This document shows, piece by piece, positions 37,118-45,828 of a DNA stretch of 64,000 nt. Made by a program: the position numbers and the translations under genes. How positions within the stretch are numbered: the first letter of the stretch is position 1; the number at the start of each line of letters is the position of its first letter. The notes below the pieces were generated by a model, which was given only the letters and a program-made list of their open reading frames with translations, did no database searches and was not told the DNA's origin. Source of the DNA: Porphyromonas levii DSM 23370 (GTDB lineage: Bacteria > Bacteroidota > Bacteroidia > Bacteroidales > Porphyromonadaceae); contig NZ_KB904204.1 in NCBI RefSeq assembly GCF_000379925.1, positions 22,942 through 86,941 on the forward strand, read 5' to 3'.

Positions 37118-37395
37118 AATAAAAAATGCCAATAGAGGTTGTTACTTCGCAAGACATTCTCACCCATTTGCTCGCCAATCGACTGAGACTATGCACGGAG
37201 ACGAAATACAAGGCGCTGAGGATGAGGATGACGGAAGCGTACTCGGGTACGTGACCAAGCCCAAATGCCAACAGCTACAGCGTGGTTGGCTTTTGGGCTA
37301 CAGTTTCCAATTAGTATCGTACGTCTCACTGCCCCATACAGAGCGCAACACTAGCGGAAGTGCCTACTATTTCATGCGACCCACCATAGTGACTA

Positions 37396-37483
37396 ATTTT
37401 TCCAAGGGTGGAAAGATAAGTTTCCAGCCTTGGAAAGATAAGTTTCCAGCCTTGGAACGATTGCTTTCCACTATTGGAAAATG
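37396..37483. repeat. Array C: 22-bp-period palindromic tandem array (TTTCCA/TGGAAA type)
   Basis: Four units, each TTCCA-N4-TGGAA, centred at 37406.5, 37428.5, 37450.5 and 37472.5, exactly 22 bp apart. Units two and three share TTTCCAGCCTTGGAA; the four-base loops otherwise vary (AGGG, GCCT, CTAT). It lies in the 719-bp divergent gap between the protease and the hypothetical gene at 37786. An open frame across it (37191-37556) is judged spurious. I see nothing else in that gap apart from the two -7 boxes. Confidence 0.88.
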
Positions 37484-37747
37484 TTGGGAAAGTTGGGACT
37501 ACACCCAAGCGCTACCGTTACGACAACATTGGCACCACATAGGGAGCACCCATTGATCAAGTAGAATCGCTTGGGCAGATGATGCTTAAAGAGGATAATA
37601 ATTATCGGAGGAGTAGGATTACGCAAACGACACTCCGGAAGGTCTAACTATACTAATATACATTATATATTATACCTAAAGCTAGCAATAAACGGCTATG
37701 GTACTTAAAATAATACCCTTATACTACTACTCTATTCACTTTTTTTG

Positions 37748-37755
37748 TATCTTTG
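37748..37755 (+). promoter_or_regulatory. -7 box of the 37786 gene
   Basis: TATCTTTG (TAnnTTTG) directly after a T7-G run, 31 bp before the ATG. Confidence 0.55.
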
Positions 37756-37785
37756 GTGCGTTAATCAAAAAACATCCAAAAGTGT

Positions 37786-38373
37786 ATGAACAAGCAAAAA
37801 GGGTTACTGATAGGTGGCAGCGTCATAATAGTCATAGCTGGGGGCATAATGGCTTATAGTGCATTTACTAGAGGAAGGGGGAAAAACGAGACAGCTACAG
37901 CCTCTGCTCAGATATTTCGCCCAGAAAGCCAGCCTGCTACAGATATCTCTGTAGACGAGGCTACAGCGCTCATGGCCGAGGCTACTGGCGAGAATCCGCT
38001 TTACGATCTTTATCGTTTCTACAACGACAACAACATGGTCTTTCTGGATAAAGAGGCGCCCTGCAACAAAGGCACGGAAGCTCTGCAAGCCTTTGTAGAG
38101 CAATTTTCGAGAGATAGCCAGTTCCAAGCCAATCGTACAAAGATTTCGGAGGGTGGTATGCGCCCCGACTTCAGTTCGCTTTCGCTGGTGATTGCCGAGC
38201 CTGATAGCACCAACTTCTTCGGAGCTTGGAGCAACATTGCACCTAATGAGGCATCGTTCTGCCACGGGTGGCTAGGCTCTGAGATGCTAGAAGAGTACAC
38301 GTTTACACGTAAGGACAGTGCTTCGCACTGGGTACTTACCGACTACTTCTCAGCCCTGGCAGAACTAGACTAA
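37786..38373 (+). CDS. Membrane-anchored hypothetical protein (possibly DUF4348)
   Basis: A 195-residue protein with an N-terminal membrane anchor (LLIGGSVIIVIAGGIMAYSAF) and a periplasmic part of about 165 residues. It contains FVEQFSRDSQFQANRTK and a C-terminal WVLTDYFS, a pattern that resembles Bacteroidota DUF4348 proteins; I am not certain. Function is unknown. It is a single gene with its own promoter, and only 4 bp separate its stop from the stop of the convergent nadK. Confidence 0.65.
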   Translation: MNKQKGLLIGGSVIIVIAGGIMAYSAFTRGRGKNETATASAQIFRPESQPATDISVDEATALMAEATGENPLYDLYRFYNDNNMVFLDKEAPCNKGTEALQAFVEQFSRDSQFQANRTKISEGGMRPDFSSLSLVIAEPDSTNFFGAWSNIAPNEASFCHGWLGSEMLEEYTFTRKDSASHWVLTDYFSALAELD

Positions 38374-38377
38374 GGCT

Positions 38378-39262
38378 TCAGAGGCGTGGGTCTTGCCCCC
38401 ACATCAACTTCTTCCTCAGTGTCTGGTAAAAGGAATAGCTACTAGGGTGTAATACCTTCACGTGTTTTTGCGCTCTTCGGATACGGATAATGGTACCCAC
38501 AGATTCTGGCGTACTCTTTCCATCCATAGCAAGTAGGAAGCTCCCACTACGGCTCTCTATATGGAGCTCGATTTCTACATTATTAGGCAGCACTATCGGA
38601 CGCATGTTCAGCGTATGTGGGGAGATATAACTGATGAGCAATACTGGGCTCTGAGGCTGAATGACTGGACCATTGACACTCAGAGCATAGGCGGTCGAAC
38701 CCGTAGGTGTAGAGATGAGTAGACCATCGCCATCGGTATTGGAGATGAGTTCGCCATTGACATAGGTCGCCACAGAGATCATACTTGCGGTATCGCGCTT
38801 AGAGACTGCGACCTCATTGAGTGCCCAACCTCGAGACACCTCACTGCCATCCTCCTTCACCACAAAGCACTCTACCATCTGGCGCTCCTCTGTAGTCCCT
38901 TGCCCAGCTTCATACTCAGCCCAAAAAGCGGGGAAGTCCTCGGGTTGCAAACTAGCTAGGAAACCAAGATGACCTGAGTTGATACCTACGATACCTGCCT
39001 TGGTACCAGCAATCAGTTTGGAGGTACGCAAGAAAGTGCCATCACCCCCAATACTCAATAGCACATCTGTATCTATCACGCCCTTAGGCACTAGCATAGA
39101 GGTCCCTCCCAGATTATATCCCGATGACAGTAGGAAGCTATACAAACGCTGTTCAATCTCTACATGATGCTCGGAGCTGAGCGCTAATATGGCCTCGATA
39201 AGTGTGCGAAAACTCTCTTCCGAACTCCTCTGGTGCATTGAGCTGCAAACCGATATCCTCAT
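38378..39262 (-). CDS. nadK: NAD kinase
   Basis: A 294-residue NAD(H) kinase that makes NADP from NAD. The diacylglycerol-kinase-like GGDGTFLRT motif and the second signature NTDGDGLLISTPTGSTAYALS with the glycine-rich NAD site are present. Length matches the family. Its ATG overlaps the rnz stop by 4 bp. Last gene of the fic-merR-rnz-nadK operon. Confidence 0.95.
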   Translation of the reverse strand: MRISVCSSMHQRSSEESFRTLIEAILALSSEHHVEIEQRLYSFLLSSGYNLGGTSMLVPKGVIDTDVLLSIGGDGTFLRTSKLIAGTKAGIVGINSGHLGFLASLQPEDFPAFWAEYEAGQGTTEERQMVECFVVKEDGSEVSRGWALNEVAVSKRDTASMISVATYVNGELISNTDGDGLLISTPTGSTAYALSVNGPVIQPQSPVLLISYISPHTLNMRPIVLPNNVEIELHIESRSGSFLLAMDGKSTPESVGTIIRIRRAQKHVKVLHPSSYSFYQTLRKKLMWGQDPRL

Positions 39263-40224
39263 AGTCCTTGTTCTCTCAATGTCTGAAAATCTAGCGTCAA
39301 CCCATCTTCCGCAGCTATAGTGCGGGGGAATACGGCCTGCGCTTCCTGTAATAGCTCTTGTACCATTGCTCGGCTTAAATATCGAGCACTATAGTGCCCT
39401 ATCAGCAAGTGCCCCACCTCTGCTTCAGTAGCAACACGAGCCGCATCTACAGATCTGCTGTGTAGGGTCTCATTGGCTCTACTGATCATCTCTGCGCCGA
39501 ATGTCGTCTCGTGATATAGGAGGTCAACCCCCTTCACTGCCTCAGCAACACTACTCAGATAGGCAGTATCGCTACAGTAGGCATAACTGTAGGGTGCACG
39601 GGGTGCGATAGTAATCATTTCGTTCTTGATAATGGTGCCATCCTCCTTTTCATAGTCTTGCCCCTGCTTTATCAATCCGAAGTAGGCCATAGGTACACCG
39701 TAGAAGTCCGCCATCTCTCTATTGAGGTGGCGTTGCTTAGGCTTCTCATCGAAGCGGTACCCTACAGTCGCAACACGATGCTTCAGAGGGAATGCAGTGA
39801 CAGAGATAGAGTGATCCTCGTAGACTACCGACCTCTGAGTGTGGTCTATCACATGAGCGAAGATTCTATCGGCATCTTCCCTACAGAAGGTCTTGAGGAT
39901 AAAGGCGACGTACTCATCTATGCCCGCCGGCCCATATATATGCACGGGATGATCCAGTCCGCTCATGGACATACTGCTGAGTAGCCCTGGCAGTCCGAGA
40001 CAGTGGTCACCATGCATGTGTGAGATGAATATACGATGGAGGTTTGCCCAAGAGGAACCAAACCTTAGGAGCTGCATCTGTGTTCCCTCTCCACAGTCTA
40101 TCAAGAAGTGTTTGTCCCTCAGTCGTAGCATCTGTGCGCTATGCTGGTGCAATGGCTTGGGCATAGCCGAGCCACAACCTAGCACCTTGAGATACATTCC
40201 ATCACCATAATTACACTCAGCCAT
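39259..40224 (-). CDS. rnz: Ribonuclease Z
   Basis: A 321-residue tRNA 3' endonuclease of the metallo-beta-lactamase fold. The metal motif is ISHMHGDHCLGLPGLL, with further ligands in YCSDTAY and LLIGHYSARY, and LYHETTF near the C-terminal third. The PxKxRN loop of this family is not obvious. tRNA-Phe in this window has no encoded CCA and would need such processing. A second ATG at 40200 (MYLKVLGCG) could be the true start. It begins 2 bp after the merR stop. Confidence 0.93.
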   Translation of the reverse strand: MAECNYGDGMYLKVLGCGSAMPKPLHQHSAQMLRLRDKHFLIDCGEGTQMQLLRFGSSWANLHRIFISHMHGDHCLGLPGLLSSMSMSGLDHPVHIYGPAGIDEYVAFILKTFCREDADRIFAHVIDHTQRSVVYEDHSISVTAFPLKHRVATVGYRFDEKPKQRHLNREMADFYGVPMAYFGLIKQGQDYEKEDGTIIKNEMITIAPRAPYSYAYCSDTAYLSSVAEAVKGVDLLYHETTFGAEMISRANETLHSRSVDAARVATEAEVGHLLIGHYSARYLSRAMVQELLQEAQAVFPRTIAAEDGLTLDFQTLREQGL

Positions 40225-40226
40225 CT

Positions 40227-40625
40227 TTAATTGCTTCCCAGTTGTTTCTGTACCATCTCCCTCAGTTGCTCCACCTTGTCTCGTATTTCAAAGAGTTTCC
40301 CCCGAATCTCTAGTTCAGCATGTACGCCCTCCGCATCTAGCTTTGCTTGGACGGCTGATAATGCCAATCCTTTCTCCTGCAGCAGATATTTTATCTGCCC
40401 GACCGTCTCTAGGTCATCCTTATCATATAATCTAGCACCCGAACCACTCGCTCTTTGAGGATTAAGAGAAGTATGTTTCTCCCAGTAGCGCAACTGAGTT
40501 TCCTCCACATCGAACATCTTTGCCACCTCCGCAATCGAGTAATACGCTTTCTCCATATTCTCTACCTGCTTCTGGTCGAAGCGCCAATGCTTTTGTGGTG
40601 TCCCCTTTCTCCTCTTACGTGCCAT
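40227..40625 (-). CDS. MerR-family transcriptional regulator
   Basis: A 132-residue regulator. The MerR helix-turn-helix is YYSIAEVAKMFDVEETQLRYWEK, followed by the wing (ARLYDKDDLETVGQIKYLL) and a C-terminal coiled coil (residues about 85-130) for dimer formation. There is no Cys-rich metal site, so it is not a metal sensor. A basic N-terminal tail (MARKRRKGTPQK) precedes the HTH. Targets unknown. Cotranscribed with fic and rnz. Confidence 0.88.
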   Translation of the reverse strand: MARKRRKGTPQKHWRFDQKQVENMEKAYYSIAEVAKMFDVEETQLRYWEKHTSLNPQRASGSGARLYDKDDLETVGQIKYLLQEKGLALSAVQAKLDAEGVHAELEIRGKLFEIRDKVEQLREMVQKQLGSN

Positions 40626-40630
40626 ACCCT

Positions 40631-41164
40631 TTAGTAACTAAAAGATTGCTCTATCCCCCTCAGTGCAAGCTCTAGATTATCGACATCATCAGTAAGTGCA
40701 GACTCTAGCAATACCCTAAGTTCAGTGTCATTAGCTCCGCTACGCTCTATTGCAAGATCATAGCCAGTCTTGTCTATCTTACTCCAGTCCACAACCTGTC
40801 CTATCGACCGCCGGAGAATCTGGTTTAGCCAAATCCTCATCGCCCTTCCGTTGCCCTCCATAAAAGGGCTCGCATAGTTCATCTCCACGTACTTAGCCAC
40901 CACATTCGCCATTGTATCCTCGGGCATTGCCTCTATGATTGGGAGTATGGCATCTAGGTATATAGCGTTAGCAAAGCGGCACCTCTCCTTCGAGATATTC
41001 ATCTTCCTTATCTCCCCTGCGAAAGAGTAAAGCCCACCAAATAGAGCTCTATGGATAGCGCATAGCCCCTCCACAGTACCCACCGGGATATTAGCTATCT
41101 CGCCCGACTGGTATAGCTCTATTGCCTTTTGCAAACTTTCTTTTCGTATTTCCTTCCGACCCAT
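40631..41164 (-). CDS. Fic-domain protein, catalytic His replaced by Ser
   Basis: A 177-residue Fic-fold protein like the short class III Fic enzymes (for example N. meningitidis Fic), which transfer AMP to target proteins. The core is ASPFMEGNGRAMRIW: the active-site His of H-P-F-x-x-G-N-G-R is Ser99, while GNGR (104-107) and Arg110 remain. The protein ends GIEQSFSY; class III enzymes continue here with the inhibitory S/T-x-x-x-E-G/N helix, and the stop codon falls exactly where that Glu would be. I take the ATG at 41164; a TTG at 41173 would add three residues. Probably not an active adenylyltransferase. First gene of the merR-rnz-nadK operon. Confidence 0.85.
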   Translation of the reverse strand: MGRKEIRKESLQKAIELYQSGEIANIPVGTVEGLCAIHRALFGGLYSFAGEIRKMNISKERCRFANAIYLDAILPIIEAMPEDTMANVVAKYVEMNYASPFMEGNGRAMRIWLNQILRRSIGQVVDWSKIDKTGYDLAIERSGANDTELRVLLESALTDDVDNLELALRGIEQSFSY

Positions 41165-41178
41165 AGCTTTCAAAACTA

Positions 41179-41206
41179 GTAGAGACGTAATCTCTTACGT
41201 CTCTAC
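41179..41206 (-). terminator. Terminator after the SPOR lipoprotein gene
   Basis: GTAGAGACGTAA (41179-41190) and TTACGTCTCTAC (41195-41206) form a perfect 12-bp stem with a 4-nt loop. It lies 27 bp past the stop at 41233. The following minus-strand TAGTTTTG could serve as T-rich tail and also fits a -7 box for fic. Confidence 0.8.
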
Positions 41207-41232
41207 ATAGAATGATCATGCTCTTTTACTTA

Positions 41233-41700
41233 TCAATAAGTGCGCTCAAGGATCCAAGCGTCTTGGAACTGTGGTGCGAACATACTCTTGATAGACTCAC
41301 GGCTACGAACAGCTTCATTCTTATCGTCGAAGCTAGTCACGATCACGCGATACATACCCTGCTCGTTCTGAGCGAGGATAGCGTTATAGCCTTGGTCAGA
41401 CATACGATTTCTCAGAGAGCGGGCATTGGTCTCGTTTTGGAAACTACCGATAACTACGCTAAAGCGCTTTAGGTTATTGGCATTCTCACCTTGGGCTGCA
41501 GTCACCCTCTCTGGGCGAACATCAGCGTCGTCTACCGTTACAGGCGTGATGTCGTCCTTAGGAGTCTCATTTGCTGCATTAGCAATCTCACGCTGCTGAG
41601 CGCGTTCCATTACTGCCTTATAGGCGATCTGCTTAGGCTTACAAGAGGTAAACGCACCTGCTAATAGTAGAGCCATTGCTACGTAAACTACTTTCTTCAT
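41233..41700 (-). CDS. SPOR-domain lipoprotein
   Basis: A 155-residue lipoprotein (signal MKKVVYVAMALLLAGAFTSC, lipobox FTSC). The C-terminal SPOR domain (about 80-155; RFSVVIGSFQNETNARSLRNR) binds denuded glycan strands of septal peptidoglycan. The linker is acidic and low in complexity. A small monocistronic envelope gene between its own promoter and terminator. Confidence 0.9.
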   Translation of the reverse strand: MKKVVYVAMALLLAGAFTSCKPKQIAYKAVMERAQQREIANAANETPKDDITPVTVDDADVRPERVTAAQGENANNLKRFSVVIGSFQNETNARSLRNRMSDQGYNAILAQNEQGMYRVIVTSFDDKNEAVRSRESIKSMFAPQFQDAWILERTY

Positions 41701-41773
41701 ACCGTTCTATTACTATATGTATTATTAATTGTTCTACGACTCAATAAAAATGGGGTTCGTACCACATTTCCCA

Positions 41774-41781
41774 CAAAGTTA
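41774..41781 (-). promoter_or_regulatory. -7 box of SPOR lipoprotein gene
   Basis: Minus-strand TAACTTTG fits TAnnTTTG, 74 bp before the ATG at 41700. Confidence 0.45.
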
Positions 41782-41844
41782 GACTTTTATTTTGTAATTT
41801 AGCACCTTGAAACGAGATATTTGTATCTATTATCATTTTTTACG

Positions 41845-43929
41845 ATGAAGAAAACTTTTATAACAGCCGTATCATCGGCACTGCTATTCAGTAGTATGAC
41901 TACTTTTGGAATGGCTGGGGCACAAGCTGAAACCCCTGCCAACACCTTTACACCCGAGGTAATGATGAAGCTTTGGCGCATCAATACACCTACCCTTTCG
42001 CCTGATGGCAAAAACTACGTCTACACCCGTAGCCTTCCTAATCTCGCTGAGAACAACAGCCGAACGGAGATTGTCCTCGCGCCATTTGGGGAGGCAGGCA
42101 AGGGCAAAGCGCTCGAGGTGAAGGGTTATGCCCCTACATTCCTAGACAATAACACTATTGCATACATCTCCTCTGAAGGCGAGCACACCCAGATTGCGCT
42201 CATCGGCGTTGATGGTAGCAACAAGAGGGTGCTCTCAGACTTCGACTTCGATATCTCGGAGTTCCTATTCTCGCCCGACCGTTCCAAGATCATCATCACC
42301 CGCATGGTCACTACGCCACAGATAGCTCAGCAAGAAAACCCCGACTTAGATAAGATTAGCGGTCGCATCTATGACGACCTCATGTACAAACACTGGGATC
42401 ACTGGACTCTCGAATACCCTCAGAGCTATTATGCTAATGTCGCTGAAGACCTCACCATCTCTAAGGAGGTGACCAACATCCTACCCGAGGGTGAAACCTT
42501 CGAGCTACCTATAGAGCCATTCGGTGGTATCGACCAGCTTGCTTGGCGCAACGACTCCAAGGCAATCGCCTACAGCTGCAAGAAGCTCAAGGGTATCGAC
42601 TACGCACGCTCTACCAATACAGATATCTACTTGCTCGACCTCACTACTGGCACCACCACCAACCTATCCGAAGGGATGATGGGCTACGATGATACCCCTA
42701 AGTTCTCTCCCGATGGCAAATACCTAGCATGGACAAGCATGGAGCGTGATGGCTATGAGGCAGACCTCAAGCGCCTATTTATCCTAGACCTTGCTACGGG
42801 ACAGAAGACTTTCCTAAGCGAGCGTTACGAACTCTGGTTCGACCAGTACGAGTGGCTAGATGATAGTAAGAACATCCGTTTCCTTACCAACGACCAAGGA
42901 CTAGGTAACCTCTTTGAGATCAACCTAAAGAGTAAGACCGCTACCAAGATTACCAACTACGACATGGCCGATGTCGCTGGCTTCACTGGCTCGGGTAAGA
43001 ACTTCCTCTTCGTCCTTCACTCTATGAAGACGCCTAATGATATCTACTCATTTGTGGCACCTAAGGGCAAGAAAGGACAGCCAACCATTACTAAGCTGAC
43101 CACTGAAAACGATGCGCTCCTCAAGGATATCCCAAATATCGAGATTCAGAAGCGCTGGATTACGACTACAGATGGCAAGAAGATGCTCACTTGGGTCGTA
43201 CTCCCTCCTAACTTCGATGCCAATAAGAAGTACCCCGCTATCCTATACTGCCAGGGTGGACCACAGAACACTGTAAGCCAATTCTGGAGCTACCGCTGGA
43301 ATCTCCGCACCTTCGCATCAGGTGGTTACATCATTGTAGCACCTAACCGCCGTGGCGTACCTGGATTCGGTAAGGAGTGGAACGAGCAAATCTCCGGAGA
43401 CTGGGGTGGACAGAATATGAAGGATCTCCTCGCCGCTATCGACGAGGTAGCAAAGGAGCCTTATGTAGATGAGAATCGTCTCGGATGTACTGGCGCTAGC
43501 TACGGTGGCTATACTACCTACTGGATGGCTGGGCACCACGAAGGTCGCTTCAAGGCGCTTGCAGCGCACGCGGGTATCTTCAACTTCGAATCACAGTACC
43601 TCGAGACCGAAGAGAAGTTCTTCGTCAATTGGGATATGGGAGGTGCCTACTGGGAAGACAATGCTACCACTCGCCACATCTACGCTAACTCTCCTCACAA
43701 GTTCGTAGATAAGTGGGACACCCCTATCCTCGTTATTCACGGAGATAAGGACTACCGTATCCTAGCGAGCCAAGGTTTCATGGCCTTCGATGCTGCTAAG
43801 CTCCGTGGCATCCCCGCACGCATCCTATTCTATCCAGACGAGAACCACTGGATTCTCCGCCCACAGAATGGCGTCCTATTCTATCGCACATGGTTCGATT
43901 GGATGGATCGCTACCTGAAGAACAATTGA
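41845..43929 (+). CDS. dpp5: S9 family dipeptidyl peptidase (DPP5 type)
   Basis: A 694-residue exported serine peptidase. Signal peptide (about 1-24), then a beta-propeller (about 35-420) with repeated SPDGK/WTSMERDGYE motifs, then an alpha/beta-hydrolase domain from ITTTDGKKMLTWVVLPPNF. The triad is Ser552 (GASYGGY), Asp636 (HGDKDYR) and His668 (DENHW). Long stretches match what I recall of P. gingivalis DPP5 (for example ILYCQGGPQNTVSQFWS). DPP5 removes N-terminal dipeptides with hydrophobic or Ala P1 in the periplasm. The frame is open upstream to 41821, but the signal peptide fits a start at 41845. Confidence 0.92.
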   Translation: MKKTFITAVSSALLFSSMTTFGMAGAQAETPANTFTPEVMMKLWRINTPTLSPDGKNYVYTRSLPNLAENNSRTEIVLAPFGEAGKGKALEVKGYAPTFLDNNTIAYISSEGEHTQIALIGVDGSNKRVLSDFDFDISEFLFSPDRSKIIITRMVTTPQIAQQENPDLDKISGRIYDDLMYKHWDHWTLEYPQSYYANVAEDLTISKEVTNILPEGETFELPIEPFGGIDQLAWRNDSKAIAYSCKKLKGIDYARSTNTDIYLLDLTTGTTTNLSEGMMGYDDTPKFSPDGKYLAWTSMERDGYEADLKRLFILDLATGQKTFLSERYELWFDQYEWLDDSKNIRFLTNDQGLGNLFEINLKSKTATKITNYDMADVAGFTGSGKNFLFVLHSMKTPNDIYSFVAPKGKKGQPTITKLTTENDALLKDIPNIEIQKRWITTTDGKKMLTWVVLPPNFDANKKYPAILYCQGGPQNTVSQFWSYRWNLRTFASGGYIIVAPNRRGVPGFGKEWNEQISGDWGGQNMKDLLAAIDEVAKEPYVDENRLGCTGASYGGYTTYWMAGHHEGRFKALAAHAGIFNFESQYLETEEKFFVNWDMGGAYWEDNATTRHIYANSPHKFVDKWDTPILVIHGDKDYRILASQGFMAFDAAKLRGIPARILFYPDENHWILRPQNGVLFYRTWFDWMDRYLKNN

Positions 43930-43962
43930 TATCAGGGCTCAGACCTATAGTCCTATCATAGC

Positions 43963-44005
43963 AAGAGGCTACGTAAGACCTATTCCCGGTCTTGCGTAGC
44001 CTCTT
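43963..44005. terminator. Bidirectional terminator between dpp5 and pspC
   Basis: AAGAGGCTACGTAAGACC (43963-43980) pairs with GGTCTTGCGTAGCCTCTT (43988-44005) with one mismatched pair and a 7-nt loop. It can serve the convergent dpp5 (plus) and pspC (minus). Confidence 0.85.
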
Positions 44006-44084
44006 CTCACTAATCGAAAACTTACAATATCACTCTACTATAGCTCACCTCTCGCACAAGTGGCAAGATATTCAATAGTCTATG

Positions 44085-45107
44085 CTACATTATATTGGCC
44101 AAGATAAACCATCCTCCTGTAAGGAAGAGCCAAAGCACAATCAGCAACGCCTTAGCCACAGCATTCAGAGAGTTGCTCCTCAATATCAATCCTATAGGCA
44201 CAATATATATCAGGGCAATAATCCCTACCCCAAATAAGATGACGAATAGCACCACAACCAATGCAATCACTAGTAGGAGAAAGAGACTCCAGCCATCCTG
44301 ATTCAAAAAGTCTCCATCCATCCAATAGTCAGGATCCGCTACAAACCCACCAATAAGAGAGGAAATAGCCCAAGCGATCATCCCAATGATACCGAGTATT
44401 AATAGCACGGTCACAACCCACCAAATAGCGTTGCTTTTCTTTGGCTTTGTGCTCTCCTCTTCTACCTTCTCACCTTTATTGATTTCAGGCGTCTCCTTAG
44501 AAATAGTATGCCATAGGTTTTCACTATTCAAAGGCTTACCTTCCATCTTCAGCCTGTCCGATGCAGTCTCCGCTGCAGGTAGGAAAATCCAGCCGGCTAC
44601 ATATAGAATCACCACCAACCAAGTAAGTGGAGTAAAGAGAAGCAATACAGCTATGAGTCGAAGCAAAGCCACCTCGGTATTGAAATTAACTGCCAAACCA
44701 GCTATCACTCCGCCCAGCCACTTATTCTTCGGGTCGCGATAGAGCTTCTTCTCCAACTTCTCAGAAAAACTCTCCGTAACCTGAGACCAGTTGCTCCGTT
44801 CCGTACTTGTCTGGTCAGACTCAGGCTCCTCGCTGCTCACCTCAGGATCATCAAGATCCTCTATTCGCCCCATCTGCTTAATTACCTCGGTAGTAATCTC
44901 TAGCGTAATTACCTCATGGCCAAGGCGCATTTTCTCCGAGAAAAGCTCTCCCATACGCATCTCAAAATCGCCCGCTATCTCTCCCTCTGGGTCGTCCGCC
45001 TTATAGTATTCACGAATACCCTTGATGTACTGATCCAGTACATTGAACGCATCCTCCTCTATGTAGAAGTTGCGGTTAGCAAGATTCACGCTTATCGTCT
45101 TTTTCAT
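44085..45107 (-). CDS. PspC-domain membrane protein
   Basis: A 340-residue protein. The N-terminal cytoplasmic part (about 1-120, MKKTISVNLANRNFYIEEDAF) is typical of Bacteroidota PspC proteins. A PspC domain (about 130-195; KLYRDPKNKWLGGVIAGLA then a membrane segment) follows, then an acidic linker and three or four further membrane segments. PspC-type proteins sense envelope stress. It lies 9 bp after the padR gene and is surely cotranscribed with it. In this phylum padR-pspC pairs are common. Confidence 0.88.
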   Translation of the reverse strand: MKKTISVNLANRNFYIEEDAFNVLDQYIKGIREYYKADDPEGEIAGDFEMRMGELFSEKMRLGHEVITLEITTEVIKQMGRIEDLDDPEVSSEEPESDQTSTERSNWSQVTESFSEKLEKKLYRDPKNKWLGGVIAGLAVNFNTEVALLRLIAVLLLFTPLTWLVVILYVAGWIFLPAAETASDRLKMEGKPLNSENLWHTISKETPEINKGEKVEEESTKPKKSNAIWWVVTVLLILGIIGMIAWAISSLIGGFVADPDYWMDGDFLNQDGWSLFLLLVIALVVVLFVILFGVGIIALIYIVPIGLILRSNSLNAVAKALLIVLWLFLTGGWFILANIM

Positions 45108-45116
45108 AATCCTGTG

Positions 45117-45569
45117 TTACTCTTCTGATTCATCATTAACATCCACAATCATTCGCTCATCATCTTGGTTGGAGATAATGTATTCCCCCTCAGCCACCTC
45201 TAGACCAGTCCTAGAACTCCCCACTCCCCACTCAGGAGTATCGCTATCCAGCAGATCCACAGAGTCACGCATCGCTACCCATAGCTTTCGCAATTCGTCT
45301 AGATAGCTCCTACCCGTATCTGTAATCACATAATACTTACGAGGAGGTCCTTGCGTGCTCTCCACCCAAGTATACTTAATCAGCCCCTCCTTTCTCAGTC
45401 GGGTAAGCAGCGGATATATCGTACCCTCCACCACAATCAGATCATTTTGCTTGAGAATCTCTATCAGATCCACGCTGTACGCCTCACGATGACGTAGCAC
45501 TAGGAGAATGGCATACTCCATAATCCCTTTACGCATCTGCGATTTGATTTTTTCCAATGATTCCTGCAT
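45117..45569 (-). CDS. PadR-family transcriptional regulator
   Basis: A 150-residue PadR repressor: winged HTH with MRKGIMEYAILLVLRHREAYS at the N-terminus, then the recognition region GTIYPLLTRLRKEGLIKY and wing GPPRKYYVITDTGRSYLDEL. The last 45 residues are acidic and probably flexible. First gene of the padR-pspC operon. A dyad GTAGTTTG-N5-CAAACTAC on the -33 box of its promoter is a likely autoregulatory operator. Confidence 0.92.
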   Translation of the reverse strand: MQESLEKIKSQMRKGIMEYAILLVLRHREAYSVDLIEILKQNDLIVVEGTIYPLLTRLRKEGLIKYTWVESTQGPPRKYYVITDTGRSYLDELRKLWVAMRDSVDLLDSDTPEWGVGSSRTGLEVAEGEYIISNQDDERMIVDVNDESEE

Positions 45570-45637
45570 ACGCTATTGTTCCTTATTGTTATTACTCTAA
45601 TGCCTAATTCGGAATAGTTCCCTACCCCTTTTCGATG

Positions 45638-45677
45638 GCAAGATACAAACAATTTAGTAGTTTGCAAAACAAACTAC
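45638..45677 (-). promoter_or_regulatory. padR-pspC promoter and candidate PadR operator
   Basis: On the minus strand TTTG (45665-45668), a 19-bp spacer and TATCTTGC (45638-45645, one mismatch to TAnnTTTG) form a promoter 69 bp before the padR ATG. A dyad GTAGTTTG (45657-45664) / CAAACTAC (45670-45677) with a 5-bp spacer covers the -33 box. Confidence 0.65.
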
Positions 45678-45828
45678 CATAAATTACAACTCTACTCGTC
45701 ATTGCAACCTATTTTATCCAATACAGATATGCTATAATAGCAATCTCTTGAGATAAAGCCACAAATTATTTCCCATAACACTATATGATTTCTGAATGCG
45801 TTCCGCTTGATCGCAATAGCAAAAGCGG

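Noticed and set aside
37191..37556. 121-codon open frame upstream of the hypothetical gene
   Set aside because: It runs through repeat array C, has no promoter or clear ribosome site, and its periodic translation is explained by the repeat.
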